Assembly: GCA_025642065.1 (NCBI GenBank)
Contig: JAODUP010001074.1
Span: 101,001-165,000, forward strand
Direction of reading: 5' to 3'
DNA length: 64,000 bases
Source of the DNA: Paralvinella palmiformis
Lineage: Eukaryota; Annelida; Polychaeta; Terebellida; Alvinellidae
Shown: positions 33,951-46,206 of the stretch, one piece after another
How positions within the stretch are numbered: the stretch's first letter is position 1
How the letters are laid out: each line of letters starts with the position of its first letter
The notes under the pieces: generated by a model
What the model was told of the DNA's origin: nothing
The model's input: only the letters and a program-made list of their open reading frames with translations
Database searches by the model: none
Position numbers and translations under genes: made by a program

Positions 33951-34727
33951 CCTGGTCCAAACGAAATTGTACCAATGATGTTAGCATTAGAGACACCCAC
34001 CCAGTGAGTGTTATTGTATTGTGAGTCGGAACCTATATCCAATCTGGTCACCTGTGTCCCTATTACCTTGACCAGAGCCTGACCTACCGACCCACTATTT
34101 GCCGTCAATATTTTCCTTCGGACAATGGTCCATTCAGACGAGGCTTTTAACTATTAATAACCGGAGAGTCTCGGGTTACGTTTCCGAAGCCTCCCACGAC
34201 GAAAAAATCAATCTCCACTTCGATTTCTCAGAGTGAAATGAAACCAGAACGAATTCCTTGCCCATTGCCCACCGACTTATGGGCTCGACTTATGGGCTCG
34301 AATTCGGCTTGGATGGGTCGCATCGCATCGCCTCGCCTCGCCTCGCCTCGCGTCGCGTCGTACGCGTCTCTGACTCCGTTACCATGACAACGCGATTCAT
34401 CTCGGATACAAATGGAGCTTGTACGTGAGCGAACTGTAAATGTTTGTCAATTGTAAATCTTCCTAATTGTCTGATGTGGGCCATTTTGTTTGGGAGGGGG
34501 GGGGGAGGGGGGGTCACTAAGTGCTTCACGCGAGACGGTCTGTGTCGATCTGTAGGAACTCGCGAACAAAATGCTCTCTGATTCGGAGGGGGGGGGGCTG
34601 TAATGCGAATCTACAATTACAAATGGTATTAAAGCGTAAAAAGAATCCGTCAGTTATTGGACGGTCAGCGAGTCAGCGAGTGAGTCAGTCGGTGAATGAA
34701 TGGCTAGGTGAATTTTGTTGTAGCCTC
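33951..34727. other. unique sequence with pentanucleotide and poly-G repeats
   Basis: No gene recognised. (TCGCC/TCGCA/TCGCG)n lies at about 34318-34360, a poly-G-rich stretch at about 34494-34513, another at about 34588-34596, and GAGTCAGC-type short repeats at 34664-34692. Confidence 0.5.
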
Positions 34728-34897
34728 GACGTTGTGGGTTACACCTGAGGCATAGATACTTCTCCCTGGAGAAGCGCGACGGTGAGGCCGAAGCTTTTTA
34801 TCGATGGATGAAGTAACCCCCAGGCACAATCGACGTTTGGGATTCGATTCTGCGATCCGTAGGTCCGTCATTCTGCGCGTGTAATGCGGCGTAAGAT
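34728..34897 (-). mobile_element. SINE-like element, family B, copy 2
   Basis: On the minus strand: GAATGACGGACCTACGGATC, GCAGAATCGAATCCCAAACG, TTGTGCC, GTTACTTCATCCATCGATAA, AAAGCTTCGGCCTC and TATGCCTCAGGTGTAACCCA, ending in CACAACG. Same order as 31010-31190, in inverted orientation. Confidence 0.78.
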
Positions 34898-35792
<895 letters not shown>

Positions 35793-37164
35793 CAATGAGA
35801 GAGAGAGCTGCTTTCACTCCCTATATCAACACCACATACTCGTGGACAAACCTATCTATCGTGTATCAGTATGCACACCCCACATTTCCCCCATGTATCC
35901 ACCAAATATACTTAACGTACAATCACTGGTACACACCGGCACTTACATAGTGTAATAGTTAGTGCAATACGAGTACTGCACTGGAAACGTTCAGATCGGG
36001 TTTCGAATCCGAGTAACAGCTACAAGTGCATCCGATAATTCATTCGTACACACACTCCATATACTCGTATGTCTATGGTATAGTTCCCAACACATACAAA
36101 TACAATTACTTGATGCTATTAATTGCCATATTTCCTTCGGGGACAACTGTATATATAACATATAGGTGCAAAGGCCAGTAACCAGTCTGGTAGTAGATTC
36201 GAACCAAGATATACTAGTAACTCGAACACTTCATACGATGTCGGTCTGTGAATCATTGAATCGGAGAAAATCTTGATGATCATCTCTCGGCTAAGAAGTC
36301 GGTGTGCCGGGGTTATAACGCCCCCCTCGGACATTCCCGGGCCATATCTCTCACCCCTCCCCCCCCATCCTCGCGTCATCCCCGAGGTCAAGCCCACAGT
36401 CGGCCCATGCCCTGCCCACACTGACACCTGCTCCCCAACGGGTCGACCAGTACCACTCAGTTTCTTCGGAAGGCGGGCCCGACCTGGGAGGTTGTGGCAC
36501 CAGGATGACCCGACCCCCGGGGGCTACGTCACCGGCTGGGTAGGACCGAGTAAGGGTGGATGTCGGTTGTCAGCATCTACCCATCCCCGATCCGGGCCAA
36601 ACACCTAGAAGCGCCGATCGCCTACATATATCATACACTTGACTGGCCAATCAACATTAACTTTATGTTTTCACGATGGTCAGTCATCACCGACGACACA
36701 TGACCGGGGATTCTGACGTATTCGTCGAACGCCACCCATCCCCCACCCCCGCCACCCGGCGAACTAAACGTATTTTCTCAGGGCGCCACCGATGACCCCA
36801 CTTCAGGGGTCACTTGCTTTCCATCGCGTTCTCTGCGGGGAGAGGCGGCCGGGTGCCTCGTCCTGGCAGGGTTCACTGGCAGATAATTTTACCATTGGTC
36901 ATGTAGTTTTGATATTGTTATGGGCGATACACACAGCGTAGCTCATTGTCGGTTCGTCGACACATTGTTTGTTACTAGCGGCTCGACGACGACGTGTCAG
37001 GCTAAGCTAGCCGTATAGCACCCTAGTGGAGGATATGTGGAGCGCTGGGGTGCTGTGTTATGGCTGTATCGGAGTATGGATGGCTGGAAGTTGATACGCA
37101 TGCATATAACCCTGCATCCCCTTATTATGTTCGCTGGCCTGGTTGCAAATTCCCGCCCTCCCCC
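35793..37164. other. unique sequence with weak tRNA-like remnants
   Basis: No gene recognised. A tRNA-like string (ATAGTGTAATAGTTAGTGCA then GGGTTTCGAATCCGAG) lies at about 35946-36013, and another B-box-like GATTCGAACCAAG near 36196. 36310-36600 is unusually GC-rich with C and G runs. The 111-codon frame there has no recognised features. Confidence 0.45.
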
Positions 37165-37561
37165 TCCCTCTCTCTCTCTGTGTCCTCGCGCATCTCTCTC
37201 TCGTCTCTCTTCTTCCCCCCTCTCTCTCTGTCTCTGTGTCATCGCGCATCTCTCCCCCCTCTCCCTCTCTGTCTGTATGTCTGTGTGTGTGTGTCCTCAC
37301 ACATCCCCCCTCTCTGTGTATGTGTGTGTGTCCTCACGCATCTCTCTCTCTCTCTTCTCTCTTGTGTGTGTGTGTGTCTGTGTGTGTGTGTGTCTGTGTG
37401 TCCTCGCGCATCTCTCTCTCTCTCTCTCTCCCCTCTCTCTCTCTCTCTCTCTGTGTGTTCGTGTGTGTCCTCGTGCATCACCGCTCCCCCACTCTCTCTG
37501 TCCTCACGCAAGCCCCCCCCCCCACTCTCTCTGTCTGTGTGTGTGTGTCTTCGCGCATCTG

Positions 37562-37606
<45 letters not shown>

Positions 37607-37678
37607 ATAACTCCCTCCTCTGTGTTTATGCGTGTCCTCGCGCATCATACGATCCCCTCTCTCTTAGTCCTCACGCAT

Positions 37679-37709
<31 letters not shown>

Positions 37710-37741
37710 CGTGTGTGTGTGTGTTTGTTTGCCCTCGCGCA
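37165..37741. repeat. compound CT/GT/CTAT microsatellite carrying 11 spaced GTCCTCGCGCATC motifs
   Basis: Within nearly 580 bp of CT, GT, C and CTAT runs, a 13-bp non-simple motif (GTCCTCRCGCATC and variants) recurs at about 37182, 37238, 37293, 37330, 37400, 37468, 37500, 37548, 37634, 37667 and 37731. Intervals vary from 32 to 86 bp because the simple-repeat filler varies. Open frames up to 260 codons are by-products. Confidence 0.92.
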
Positions 37742-38289
37742 AGGTTATGTAGAACGCACAAATTCCTCTTTTCGTTCATGCCACAATATATGCGTATACA
37801 CACGCTGATACGTTTATGAATGTATATTTAACCAAATTCCCCACCCCCCTCCCCCCGGTATGCCATATCTTTTTGACAGTTAATTACGCTTGACATCAGC
37901 AGCTTTGTATACATATTAAGATCACATTACCGATGTCAAATTATTAATGTTCGGTGGATGGTTTTTTTCTCACACCCATCACACAACCAGTGACCATTTG
38001 ACCTCAGGTCACTGACCACCTCTCTCTCTCTCTCTATCTATCTGTCTATCTATCTGTCTATCTATATCTCCAGTCGCCTTCTTTCTCCAGTTGCTTGAGG
38101 CGTGCAACAGGTCAGCGAAATGTCCACATCAATTCAGACATAAATTATTAAGACATAACTTCGAACCGAGCACGAGAACAGCACGAGATTCGAACCAAAG
38201 ATGGCGACACCTGTGCCCGTAATAACGGCGGTAAGAGAGCCCTAAGGTCAAGGCCTCCGGGCATGCGCGTTGGTCACCGCTCGCTCGCT
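37742..38289. other. unique sequence with CTAT repeats
   Basis: No gene recognised. CT and CTAT/CTGT repeats lie at about 38021-38067. Confidence 0.5.
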
Positions 38290-38580
38290 GCCATTATTAA
38301 CTGTCATCTAACGTTTGGCATTTTCGAATAATTTCGGCCATGTCGTCTCCGGTAAAATGTACGACTCCGGCTGCCATTCGATTTGATTAATGCCCCACTC
38401 GGCGTCCGTTCTGGAAGCGAGGTCTGGTCGTCCTTGACCGCCATTCATATTTATGGCCGTTGTTTCGAATGCCGTGCCAATTCGAATAATGCCCGCCGAC
38501 GCCATGAATAGAATGTAAATTGGAAACGCGATGGAAATAATTTTAATGCCCGGCCGATTGTTGTATGCCGTACCCAGATG
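38290..38580. promoter_or_regulatory. candidate regulatory segment dense in GCCATT/AATGCC and TAAT motifs
   Basis: Within about 290 bp there are GCCATTATTAA, AATAATTTCGGCC, GCCATTCGATTTGATTAATG, GCCATTCATATTTATGGCC, TTCGAATAATGCCC and AATTTTAATGCCC. These are at least six GCC/ATT-type motifs, most with an adjacent TAAT core. The segment has no simple repeats and no reading frame of note. Enhancer-like function is a guess from motif density. Confidence 0.25.
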
Positions 38581-38675
38581 ACCTTTTGTTGTTGGGCGTC
38601 TCCTGACAGCTGATGGCAGTTTGTCAAGTTATTTAGGGTCATCTTTTCCACAGCTAACAAACAAGTGAGTGACTG

Positions 38676-38678
<3 letters not shown>
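38581..38678. other. unique sequence
   Basis: Nothing recognised. Confidence 0.4.
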
Positions 38679-38710
<32 letters not shown>

Positions 38711-38784
38711 TAGATAGATAGATATATAGTAGGTAGATGGATAGATAGAGAGAAAGAGAGAAATACGATAGTGTATATCTATAG

Positions 38785-38833
<49 letters not shown>

Positions 38834-39003
38834 AACGAGAAATAGAAAGATAAATAGATAGATAGATAGATAGACAGATAGATAGAGCGAGCGAGCGAGC
38901 GAGAGATAGAATATATATATATATATATATATATAAATAGCTAGATAGATAGATAGATAGAGAGGGGGTAGATATATAGAGAGGTGGGTAGATATATAGA
39001 GAG
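38679..39003. repeat. compound (TA)n / (GATA)n / (GA)n microsatellite
   Basis: Alternating TA, GATA, GA and GAGC blocks over 325 bp, including two TA cores (about 38680-38707 and 38909-38934) flanked by GATA runs. The AGAGAGG-GTAGATATATAGAGAGG phrase at the right edge is duplicated in tandem. Confidence 0.95.
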
Positions 39004-42000
39004 GTGTCCAGTCTCTTCAGTGTATAACGCACGTGGGCAAACCACAAACAAGAACACGTTTCGTAGCTGATGTCACACCCACACAACACCCACACCCACA
39101 CAACAACAACAAAAAATCCAAACCCACAAATCCGACAAGATTAATCCTCTCTTTTCTTGTTAAATCATCGAGCATAATAAAACATCGATAAGTTGTTTCC
39201 TGTGATGGTTCCATCTCTCATTACTGTAAACAACCAGAGTACGTAAATGAGCTGTTCTTCGGGATCAGCTTCCCACACCCGCCCAGCGCCGGATTCTGAT
39301 GACAACGTGCACCGAAACGGGCGCCTCGGTTTGGTGGCAAACATTTACGTGGTTGCGGCACCGCCTCGATTCTAATTTGTTTTGCTAAAAGGCTGCATCC
39401 GGACAGCGTAAACAAGCCAGTTACCATTGGTTACCGGCTTCTGTAAACATGGAACGTCGATCCGGGTAGCACTTCGCCGAATGGACTTTTCGCTCGACAA
39501 TCCGGCCACGACCACTCCCTCTGGCGTTCGACGATCGGGATCATTCCCGCTGATGATGGATGCCGCATCTCCCGCTAGGGGGTTAATGGTGCAGTGTTGA
39601 CGTTGTCGATGGTTACGTCACTGGACCGTGTGCGTTTGTGCGTGCATGCGTTTGTGCGTACGTACGCGGTGAAGGCCTAATGGCGTCTTGCGCAATGGAT
39701 GGATTTGGAGCGATTAAATTCGGAGATAATCTTCACCTGCACAAACAACCGAATGCAGGTTACTCGGATGATGGTCACGTGTTGTCATCATTTATACAGG
39801 ATAAAATAAATAAATTTCGGGTGACCTTGACTTACCCGATAAAAGATTTATGGGGTTTTACGGGGGGGTTTTTCTTCTTAATTTGTTTTCAGTGACTCGC
39901 CGACACGAAATATCGTCCTCCTGTAATATATTTCTAATAAAATTTAATTTAATTTTGCCCATAATTTTGCCGTAAGTCTAACGATTCACTTGTTATGCGG
40001 CAACTGCGCCTTCATCCGCTCATCGTCCCCGAGTTAACGTCTACTTGACCGACTGTCGAGCTATTCAATTAACATCCAGTAGTTACACCCAACCAGATCG
40101 TCCGTATGTACTTAATTGTACTCTACATGCGTGTACTTGCAGTTGGCAGGGACAGAAATAAGAATGGAGATTCTGTGATCCCGATAAAATATAAGAGCGG
40201 CTCGCAAATGCGTGCCTGCGTCCGTGCGTGAAGCCACACGCATAGGGGTATGTGTATCACTATCTATATGCGCATGCGCACGCGCATACTCGCCAACAAG
40301 AGAGAGAGAGAGAGAGAGACTAGGTGTTGGTAAATACGTCAAAATGAAATGTGAAGCCAATTCTACCATCATGTTATACTCCGTAGTCCGTTCAGTTTTC
40401 GGTTCGTATTGCTCGTAGCACGCTCGCTCGGCTGATGAGGGTTTTTTCCTGTCTCCAAACGAGCTCCTTCTCGCTGACTCATCTGCACGGCGACCATACC
40501 GAGAATGGAGTGCCCTGGAAGCGGCCCTGAATGTTTTATGTTTACTACGAAGCATCGCTCTGATTGCCGTCTCGGTCACACCGCAGGTTAGCCATCAACG
40601 GCCCCGCGTCCTAGCTGGTCTAGCCGAGCGTCTTAGCAAAAACACCCCCCGCCGCCATCCCCGGGTGTGAGCCGTTACGCAAGCGTTATCGGCCATAACC
40701 GCCGATTTCGATGATGTTAGCTAGCCGAGGCCCAGGGCCCCGGGCATCGCCAGCCCGCAGGTAAAGCACCGATATTTCATCGTGACTCGGTATTCGGGGG
40801 GGGGGAGGGGGGGGGGCAGGTTGAAGCGGGGCGGCGTGGGGGACGGATGACAGGTTTTACGCCATCAATAAGCTGAGTAAACAAATTCGGTACTCGCACA
40901 CTGAGTAAACGTGGCTCGGTTCGGCGGGGGTGCGGCTGGGCCGGTGGGGGGACGGGGGTTAGGGCGTCGGATGAGACCCGGACTACGGGTGTATTTTGGT
41001 CCAGAAACAGGTGTACGCTAAAATGTGGAGCGCATCTGGCTGCGGAACGCGATGGGCCGGTGAGTTTTGCGGTAATTTGGTTCAAGGTCAACAGAACGTT
41101 CGGCAGATCCAGAACTTACTTCAGTAACTTAATACTCACTGATATTTCGGCTTCGGACGAGTTTTGCTTCAATCTTTTCTAACGGACAGCGTAAAATATA
41201 AGGAAGGACCGATCCAACTTTCGTTGCATGATGGTTTCTCGTTAGTTTTCGGTCCCGGTTATGCGCGCGCATGGCCGACTCGATGCACGCGTGACCCGCG
41301 CACCGGAATACGAAATTCAGTGCATATACGCGAGTCTGCGCAGTGATTACTCGTATCTTTCGGGAATACTCTTAATCGTTGCCGTAATCAGTTTCGTACC
41401 CTGAGAGTTATCATCAAAACGTTCTCTTGGTCATTTTAGCCAAAATGTGGCGTACACCTTCCTCCAAGCGCAAATGTTTGGAGATTGTTTCATCCATCAC
41501 TTTTGGGCAGTTTCTCGTTTAGTTTTGAACGTGTAAAAAAGTGACCGTAAGACATAAATATTTACATTTACACCACTAAGTGTACTTAGGGCATTCGCAT
41601 TCAACTTCGACCTCATCAAGTGAAAATTTGCTCATCCCAGTTTAAGGGAGTCGCCAGCCGACTATTTCTCCCAACTGTAGCGAGTGACGAGGCTGCTACT
41701 ACTACTACTACTGTAGACACAATCCACTCGTACTGACAGTGAGTTGTTTTTCGCTGCCAAAGCCCTTTACGGGCCATTTTCAACTTCTGTCAGACCCTTT
41801 CTGGTCGTGTCAAACCGATAGTACGCCCGTCTCCCCTCGTTCGACGGACTGACTCGGCGCCATCCCAACCGCGAGCAATTTACCGTCGGCGTTGAAATAA
41901 TCTTTGTCAATCATTTTACGCTGCTTTTACAATCTTCTGTCGAGCCGTTGTCAGTTCTCCGTCAAACTGATAGAACCCTTTCACCTCTCGCTAGACGCCA

Positions 42001-43095
42001 GCCGAGTGAGAATCAGGTCAGAGCGCTATTAATGTCGTTATCCAAAACGTACGTTTGTTTGTGAGTTTTCCCACGGCTGTGAAGAGCCTTTGACACGGTT
42101 AAACAAGCATTGAAGTCCCCCAGCTCTGATCTCTTGTGCGGGCCACGGAACAGTTGTTGGCCGTGGTGTCACCTCGGCGGTCAGATAGTTAAATTGAGAT
42201 GGCTTTACACTGTGGGATGCACCACTGATTGGAAGCGCACGGAGTGTGGGACTCTGTTAATACGCGCAGATGCACACACATATAAACATATGCGGCCAAA
42301 CAGACATAGATACATAGGCGATTGCACATAAAACACCTATCCTGTGGTATGCTTTCACTCGATCAATATATAATCTTTCATAAAGTGAGCAAATGTTAAT
42401 TATGCGTCATATTTGTTGTTTTTGCATCACATAGTCAGTCATATTTCGCATCAAGGGGTTGGTTGGTCATATTTTATGAGAAATAGTCACTTTGCACGCC
42501 CTTAAAATATCATTTGCTGTTTTCTGTTTACAAGGTTCGGTGAATTAGCTTAGTGAAGTTTTACAACCGAAATTGATCAAATGTAATATTTGCATACTGA
42601 ATAAAACTGCGATACATGCGTCGGACCTTTGTTTACTTCTAAACGCCAGCGGACGCCTGCGTGCGCGCGCGCTCACACCACACACACACACACATACACA
42701 CGCGCCACTACCTCAGCCATCCAAACAAAAACAGGCGTGTGAAACTCGTACATAAATCTATCATCCCGTTGTTCTTTGATGATGTGAGTGATGTTCCTCA
42801 GTGATGGAGCTGCTGTCCTATTGCTGCCTTATGTGGTCGGTGTTCAGTGGAATGTGAAAAACAAATTGTGGGAAAAGTGAGCCGTTGGCGGACGGATTCA
42901 CTGGTTACTCGTAGCCCAGTCTAGGTGGGTCTCAGCCAGAGTCGGGACGGGCTCATACTGAGTTGATGTACCGCTTTATGTGTTTTGTAGTTACCCAATT
43001 ATGCGAAATATATAATTAGTGCTAACATTGCAGGAAACACGCTGCCCCGTTGTTCCAAATGGGTGTCTCACTGCGAAAACTTCAATGCCATATAC
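39004..43095. other. unique non-coding sequence
   Basis: No gene recognised across about 4 kb. Simple repeats: (GA)n at about 40300-40318, poly-G runs at about 40796-40817 and 40946-40953, CTA triplets at about 41694-41713 and CA/CG repeats at about 42663-42702. Frames such as 40112-40579 (minus) and 40777-41091 (minus) are chance ORFs over these. Confidence 0.45.
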
Positions 43096-43300
43096 TATGC
43101 CATATACTATACCATGAAACATGCCATGCCATGCCATGCCATGCCATGCCATGCCATGTTTTGCTTTAAATAGTGCACTCACCCGCACACCGGCTATCTC
43201 CGGCCATCTCACGCAGGAACGCACTCATGCCCCCTGGCAGGTCGACACATACGCACACACCACAAACGCACGCACGCACGCACGCACGCCAGATAGTAAC
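43096..43300. repeat. (CCATG)n pentanucleotide and (ACGC)n repeats
   Basis: About eight CCATG units at 43117-43159, preceded by two CCATATACTATG phrases. A separate (CGCA)n run lies at about 43267-43289. Confidence 0.92.
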
Positions 43301-43439
43301 GAATAACAATGGCTAAAGTTATAAAAGTAACCAAGTCATAATTTATTGTTGCTAACATCACGTGACTGTCAGAGATGTCAAAGAAGTCACAAAAAATCTC
43401 CTTTTTTATAACATTTTATATAAAGATAGTTCGTAATTG

Positions 43440-43458
43440 AAAACAAGTCGTTGTATTT

Positions 43459-43492
<34 letters not shown>
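43440..43492. repeat. (TA)n microsatellite
   Basis: About 15 TA units at 43462-43491. Confidence 0.95.
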
Positions 43493-43496
<4 letters not shown>

Positions 43497-43595
43497 GATC
43501 TCACTAGCTAATTGTGTTAGTATCTATCTGTCTTCGGGATTGGTTTTTGCATAATGTATGAAAACAATTCTTTCACACCTTTTCACATCTCGTCT

Positions 43596-43931
43596 TCAAT
43601 TTCTCATCCGATTAATTTCCAATGCTTGATGGATAAACTTACTGGATTTTTCTAATGTCACCTGTTGTTGGTATTGAATACAGTCCCTACAGATTTTATT
43701 TCGAGTGATGTGTTCAGAGACCGAGAAGATTTTAATCCATTCGATCTGATCATTAGCGACTAAACTCTGCCCTTCCGGTTTATATAGACAACTTCTAACA
43801 GTTACGACGCACCGATGGTCGAACGCCTTCTTGTAGTCAACCAAGGAAGGCCACGCTGGAAGGGCTCGTCCGTGGTATACATGGTATAGCGTACTGCGGT
43901 ACAGACTACAAGACTGTCCGATCACTTGCAT
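43596..43931 (-). pseudogene. possible decayed non-LTR retrotransposon reverse-transcriptase fragment
   Basis: A 111-codon minus frame contains SLVDYKKAFDH (codons around 43818-43838). This matches the conserved motif around the first catalytic aspartate of non-LTR reverse transcriptases (hDYKKAFD). Sequence on either side does not clearly follow the RT fold and no YADD-type second motif was found nearby, so this is at most a small, eroded piece. A chance match of seven residues is unlikely but possible; confidence is low. Confidence 0.3.
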
Positions 43932-44896
43932 CTATGGACAGTACCAATGATCGGTTGAGGTGTTTCACTTGATCATCTCATTTCCCTGTAGGGAGTATCC
44001 GTGCGGTCGTATAATCCAGTAAGAATTCTGGTGAATGTACTCACGCACCCTGCAGCTTTGGTGGACCAGCAGCTAAGGTTGCGACCACTGCATCGACTTA
44101 GGCCTGTACCCGTATTTTGGGGATGTTTCCTTAGAGAATTGCCCACAATGATGAAATATTTCTTAGGCGCGACCTGTGTCGAAGCAAAACACACAACAGC
44201 CATCCACTAACTCATAGATAAACCTTCTTTAAATCGATAAATCAACTTCACGTGACATCCGTCGTATGTCTTCAGACCTGGCCGTCAATTGACACCAACA
44301 ACACAGCCGAGCTAAATCCATTCGGATTGCCGAAGATTGGGTGACAATTGTCTGAGAAGGTCAAAACGACGTCCCACGTTGACCTTAAAGGTCGGGTTGG
44401 TTGGTTGGTGGGTTATGGGTAAAATGCAGTAGGAAAACGAAACGCAAAGATCTGCCGGAATAAAGAATCGGGAAAAGGCATTACGGAGAACTGACACACG
44501 TCTTCGATTGGCCATCAGGTGATAACCGGGTCAGAGGTGTGTGTGTGTGGGTGGGGGGGGGGGTGAAGGACGTCGTTGGTAACGTCGTCGTAACGTTAGC
44601 ACGAGGGTGTCCCATTGTTCGTGGGGCGTCTTTATCGTCGACAAAACGAGCCATTTCTCGGCGAGATTGTCGGTGATTTATCGCATCAGGACCCCGACTT
44701 TATAGTGGTCGATAAACACCTCGGGCACAATACCCGACGGTGTTGTAACGACCTGTCATGTTATCGTGCCGTCACAAAATCGGGACATAGCACGTGACCC
44801 GGATGTACCTGAAATAGGCGCGCGCGTTCACCAGAAACTCTGATGATCTTTTAATTGAAGGCCATATAGTAATCTCTAATTGTCTATATTTTCACC
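43932..44896. other. unique non-coding sequence
   Basis: No gene recognised. A (GT)n-poly-G tract lies at about 44537-44562. Confidence 0.5.
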
Positions 44897-44973
44897 TTAT
44901 CATGATCATCATGTTATCATCGTCATGATCATCATAATCACCTTCATCATCATCATCATCATCATCATCATCG
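44897..44973. repeat. ATC trinucleotide repeat
   Basis: ATCATGATCATC phrases lead into about nine perfect ATC/TCA units at about 44943-44972. Similar in composition to the (ATC)n SINE tails but without a SINE body nearby. Confidence 0.9.
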
Positions 44974-45149
44974 ATATAATGATATTTATATATTGTTGCT
45001 AATCTTTTTTCCATCCACCCTTTCAGTAGCCTAGATTCAAGTCAAATCCGGGGGGGGGGTTCCCCTTGGACAACGATGAGGGGGGGAGGAAGGTAACACA
45101 TCTCTTCGTGCACCTTAAATCCCTCCAAACTCTTACATCCAAACAAAAA
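44974..45149. other. unique sequence with poly-G
   Basis: Poly-G at about 45050-45058 and G-rich 45080-45091; nothing else recognised. Confidence 0.5.
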
Positions 45150-45258
45150 TTACAAGATCCCTATCGTACATCCAAACCAGCGTTACAACACCCCTATCAT
45201 ACATCCAAACCAACGTTACAACATCCCTATCATAGATCCAAACCAGCATTACAACATC
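45150..45258. repeat. 33-bp tandem repeat, about three copies
   Basis: The unit contains CCCTATCATACATCCAAACC and AGCGTTACAACA; copies start near 45159, 45192 and 45225. The unit length is divisible by three, which explains the open frame of Lys-Pro-Ala-Leu-Gln-His repeats. Confidence 0.88.
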
Positions 45259-45645
45259 GATTTACTAACAGTCCGCCCCTACCTAAGCGGATGAATTCAA
45301 TGGGCAGCGGTCCAGACGCCCCTCACATCACCAACAGGCATCCCCCACCCGAACGTCTCACTTCGCGCGCGTGGCCTCGTACTATAGTTGTGTGATAGGC
45401 TTGTTAGATGTTGGAGCATCGGATTGAGTTTTACGACAGTTGATAAAAGTCGGTCGTAGCTTGTAATTATCTCGATTTCGCTGATAAAAATATTCGTCGT
45501 TTACATCTGACGATGTAATGGCTGGTAATCGATTTATGGTGACACCAGTTAGATGTGACGAGCTAATATGGCGGCCGCTTTGATCTCATATCATCTTCTG
45601 GTCTAGATTGGGATAGTTGGTAATAAATAACGTGACGGTGTTAGT
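45259..45645. other. unique non-coding sequence
   Basis: No gene recognised. Confidence 0.5.
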
Positions 45646-45832
45646 GTGTATGGGTGTGTGTATTTGTGTGTGTGTATTTCTGTGTGTATGTGCGTTTTCG
45701 TGTGCGCATTTTTTTTCTATCTCTCTCTGTATATATATATATATATATATGTGCGTGTGTGCGTGCGTGCTTGCGTGCGTGTACGCGCGCGTGTGTGTAT
45801 GTGTGTTCGCGCGCACGAGAGAGCGAGCAGTG
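45646..45832. repeat. degenerate GT/TA/GC microsatellite
   Basis: GT-rich interrupted repeats, a (TA)n core at about 45731-45749, then GTGC and GCGC repeats. Confidence 0.9.
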
Positions 45833-45997
45833 CGTGAAAAGGCGCGGGAACATCGCGAAACGCTGGACGATTCATCAGTGCGCTTAACATAGAGCTGTAA
45901 TTTTCCACGATGTTACGTATGGTGTATCTTCGGGCCTTCCTAGGAGTAATAAAAATTCAAAAAATCTATACGTTAACTCGACGTAACCCCCCCCCCC

Positions 45998-46140
45998 AGA
46001 CAGCCCAGTTGTTAGAGCGCTGCGCCGTAAACACCCAGGTTGCGGGTTCGAAACTTACTGATAGCCGTATTTGTGGGATTTGTTTCGTTAGTTCCAGGTG
46101 TGATCACTGCTGTGGCTAAATAACTCAACTCGGCAACAAC
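45998..46140 (+). mobile_element. SINE-like element, family C, with tRNA-like head
   Basis: Head: CAGCCCAGTTGTTAGAGCGC (A-box-like) and TTGCGGGTTCGAAAC (B-box). Body: TTTGTGGGATTTGTTTCG, TTCCAGGTGTGATCACTGC, TGTGGCTAAATAACTCAACT, ending in CAACAACAAAG. Resembles 31260-31395. The anticodon arm and 3' acceptor do not support a functional tRNA. Confidence 0.6.
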
Positions 46141-46172
46141 AAAGCAAGCGATTTGTCCAAAAACAGTCTCAC

Positions 46173-46206
<34 letters not shown>

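Noticed and set aside
37037..37819. 260-codon open frame on the plus strand
   Set aside because: Ser/Leu/Cys/Val repeats generated by CT and GT microsatellites.
38451..39101. 216-codon minus-strand frame
   Set aside because: Tyr/Ile/Ser/Leu repeats from GATA, TA and GA microsatellites; flanks show no gene.
45998..46070. functional tRNA gene
   Set aside because: A and B boxes are present, but stems and the acceptor do not pair convincingly and a SINE body follows.
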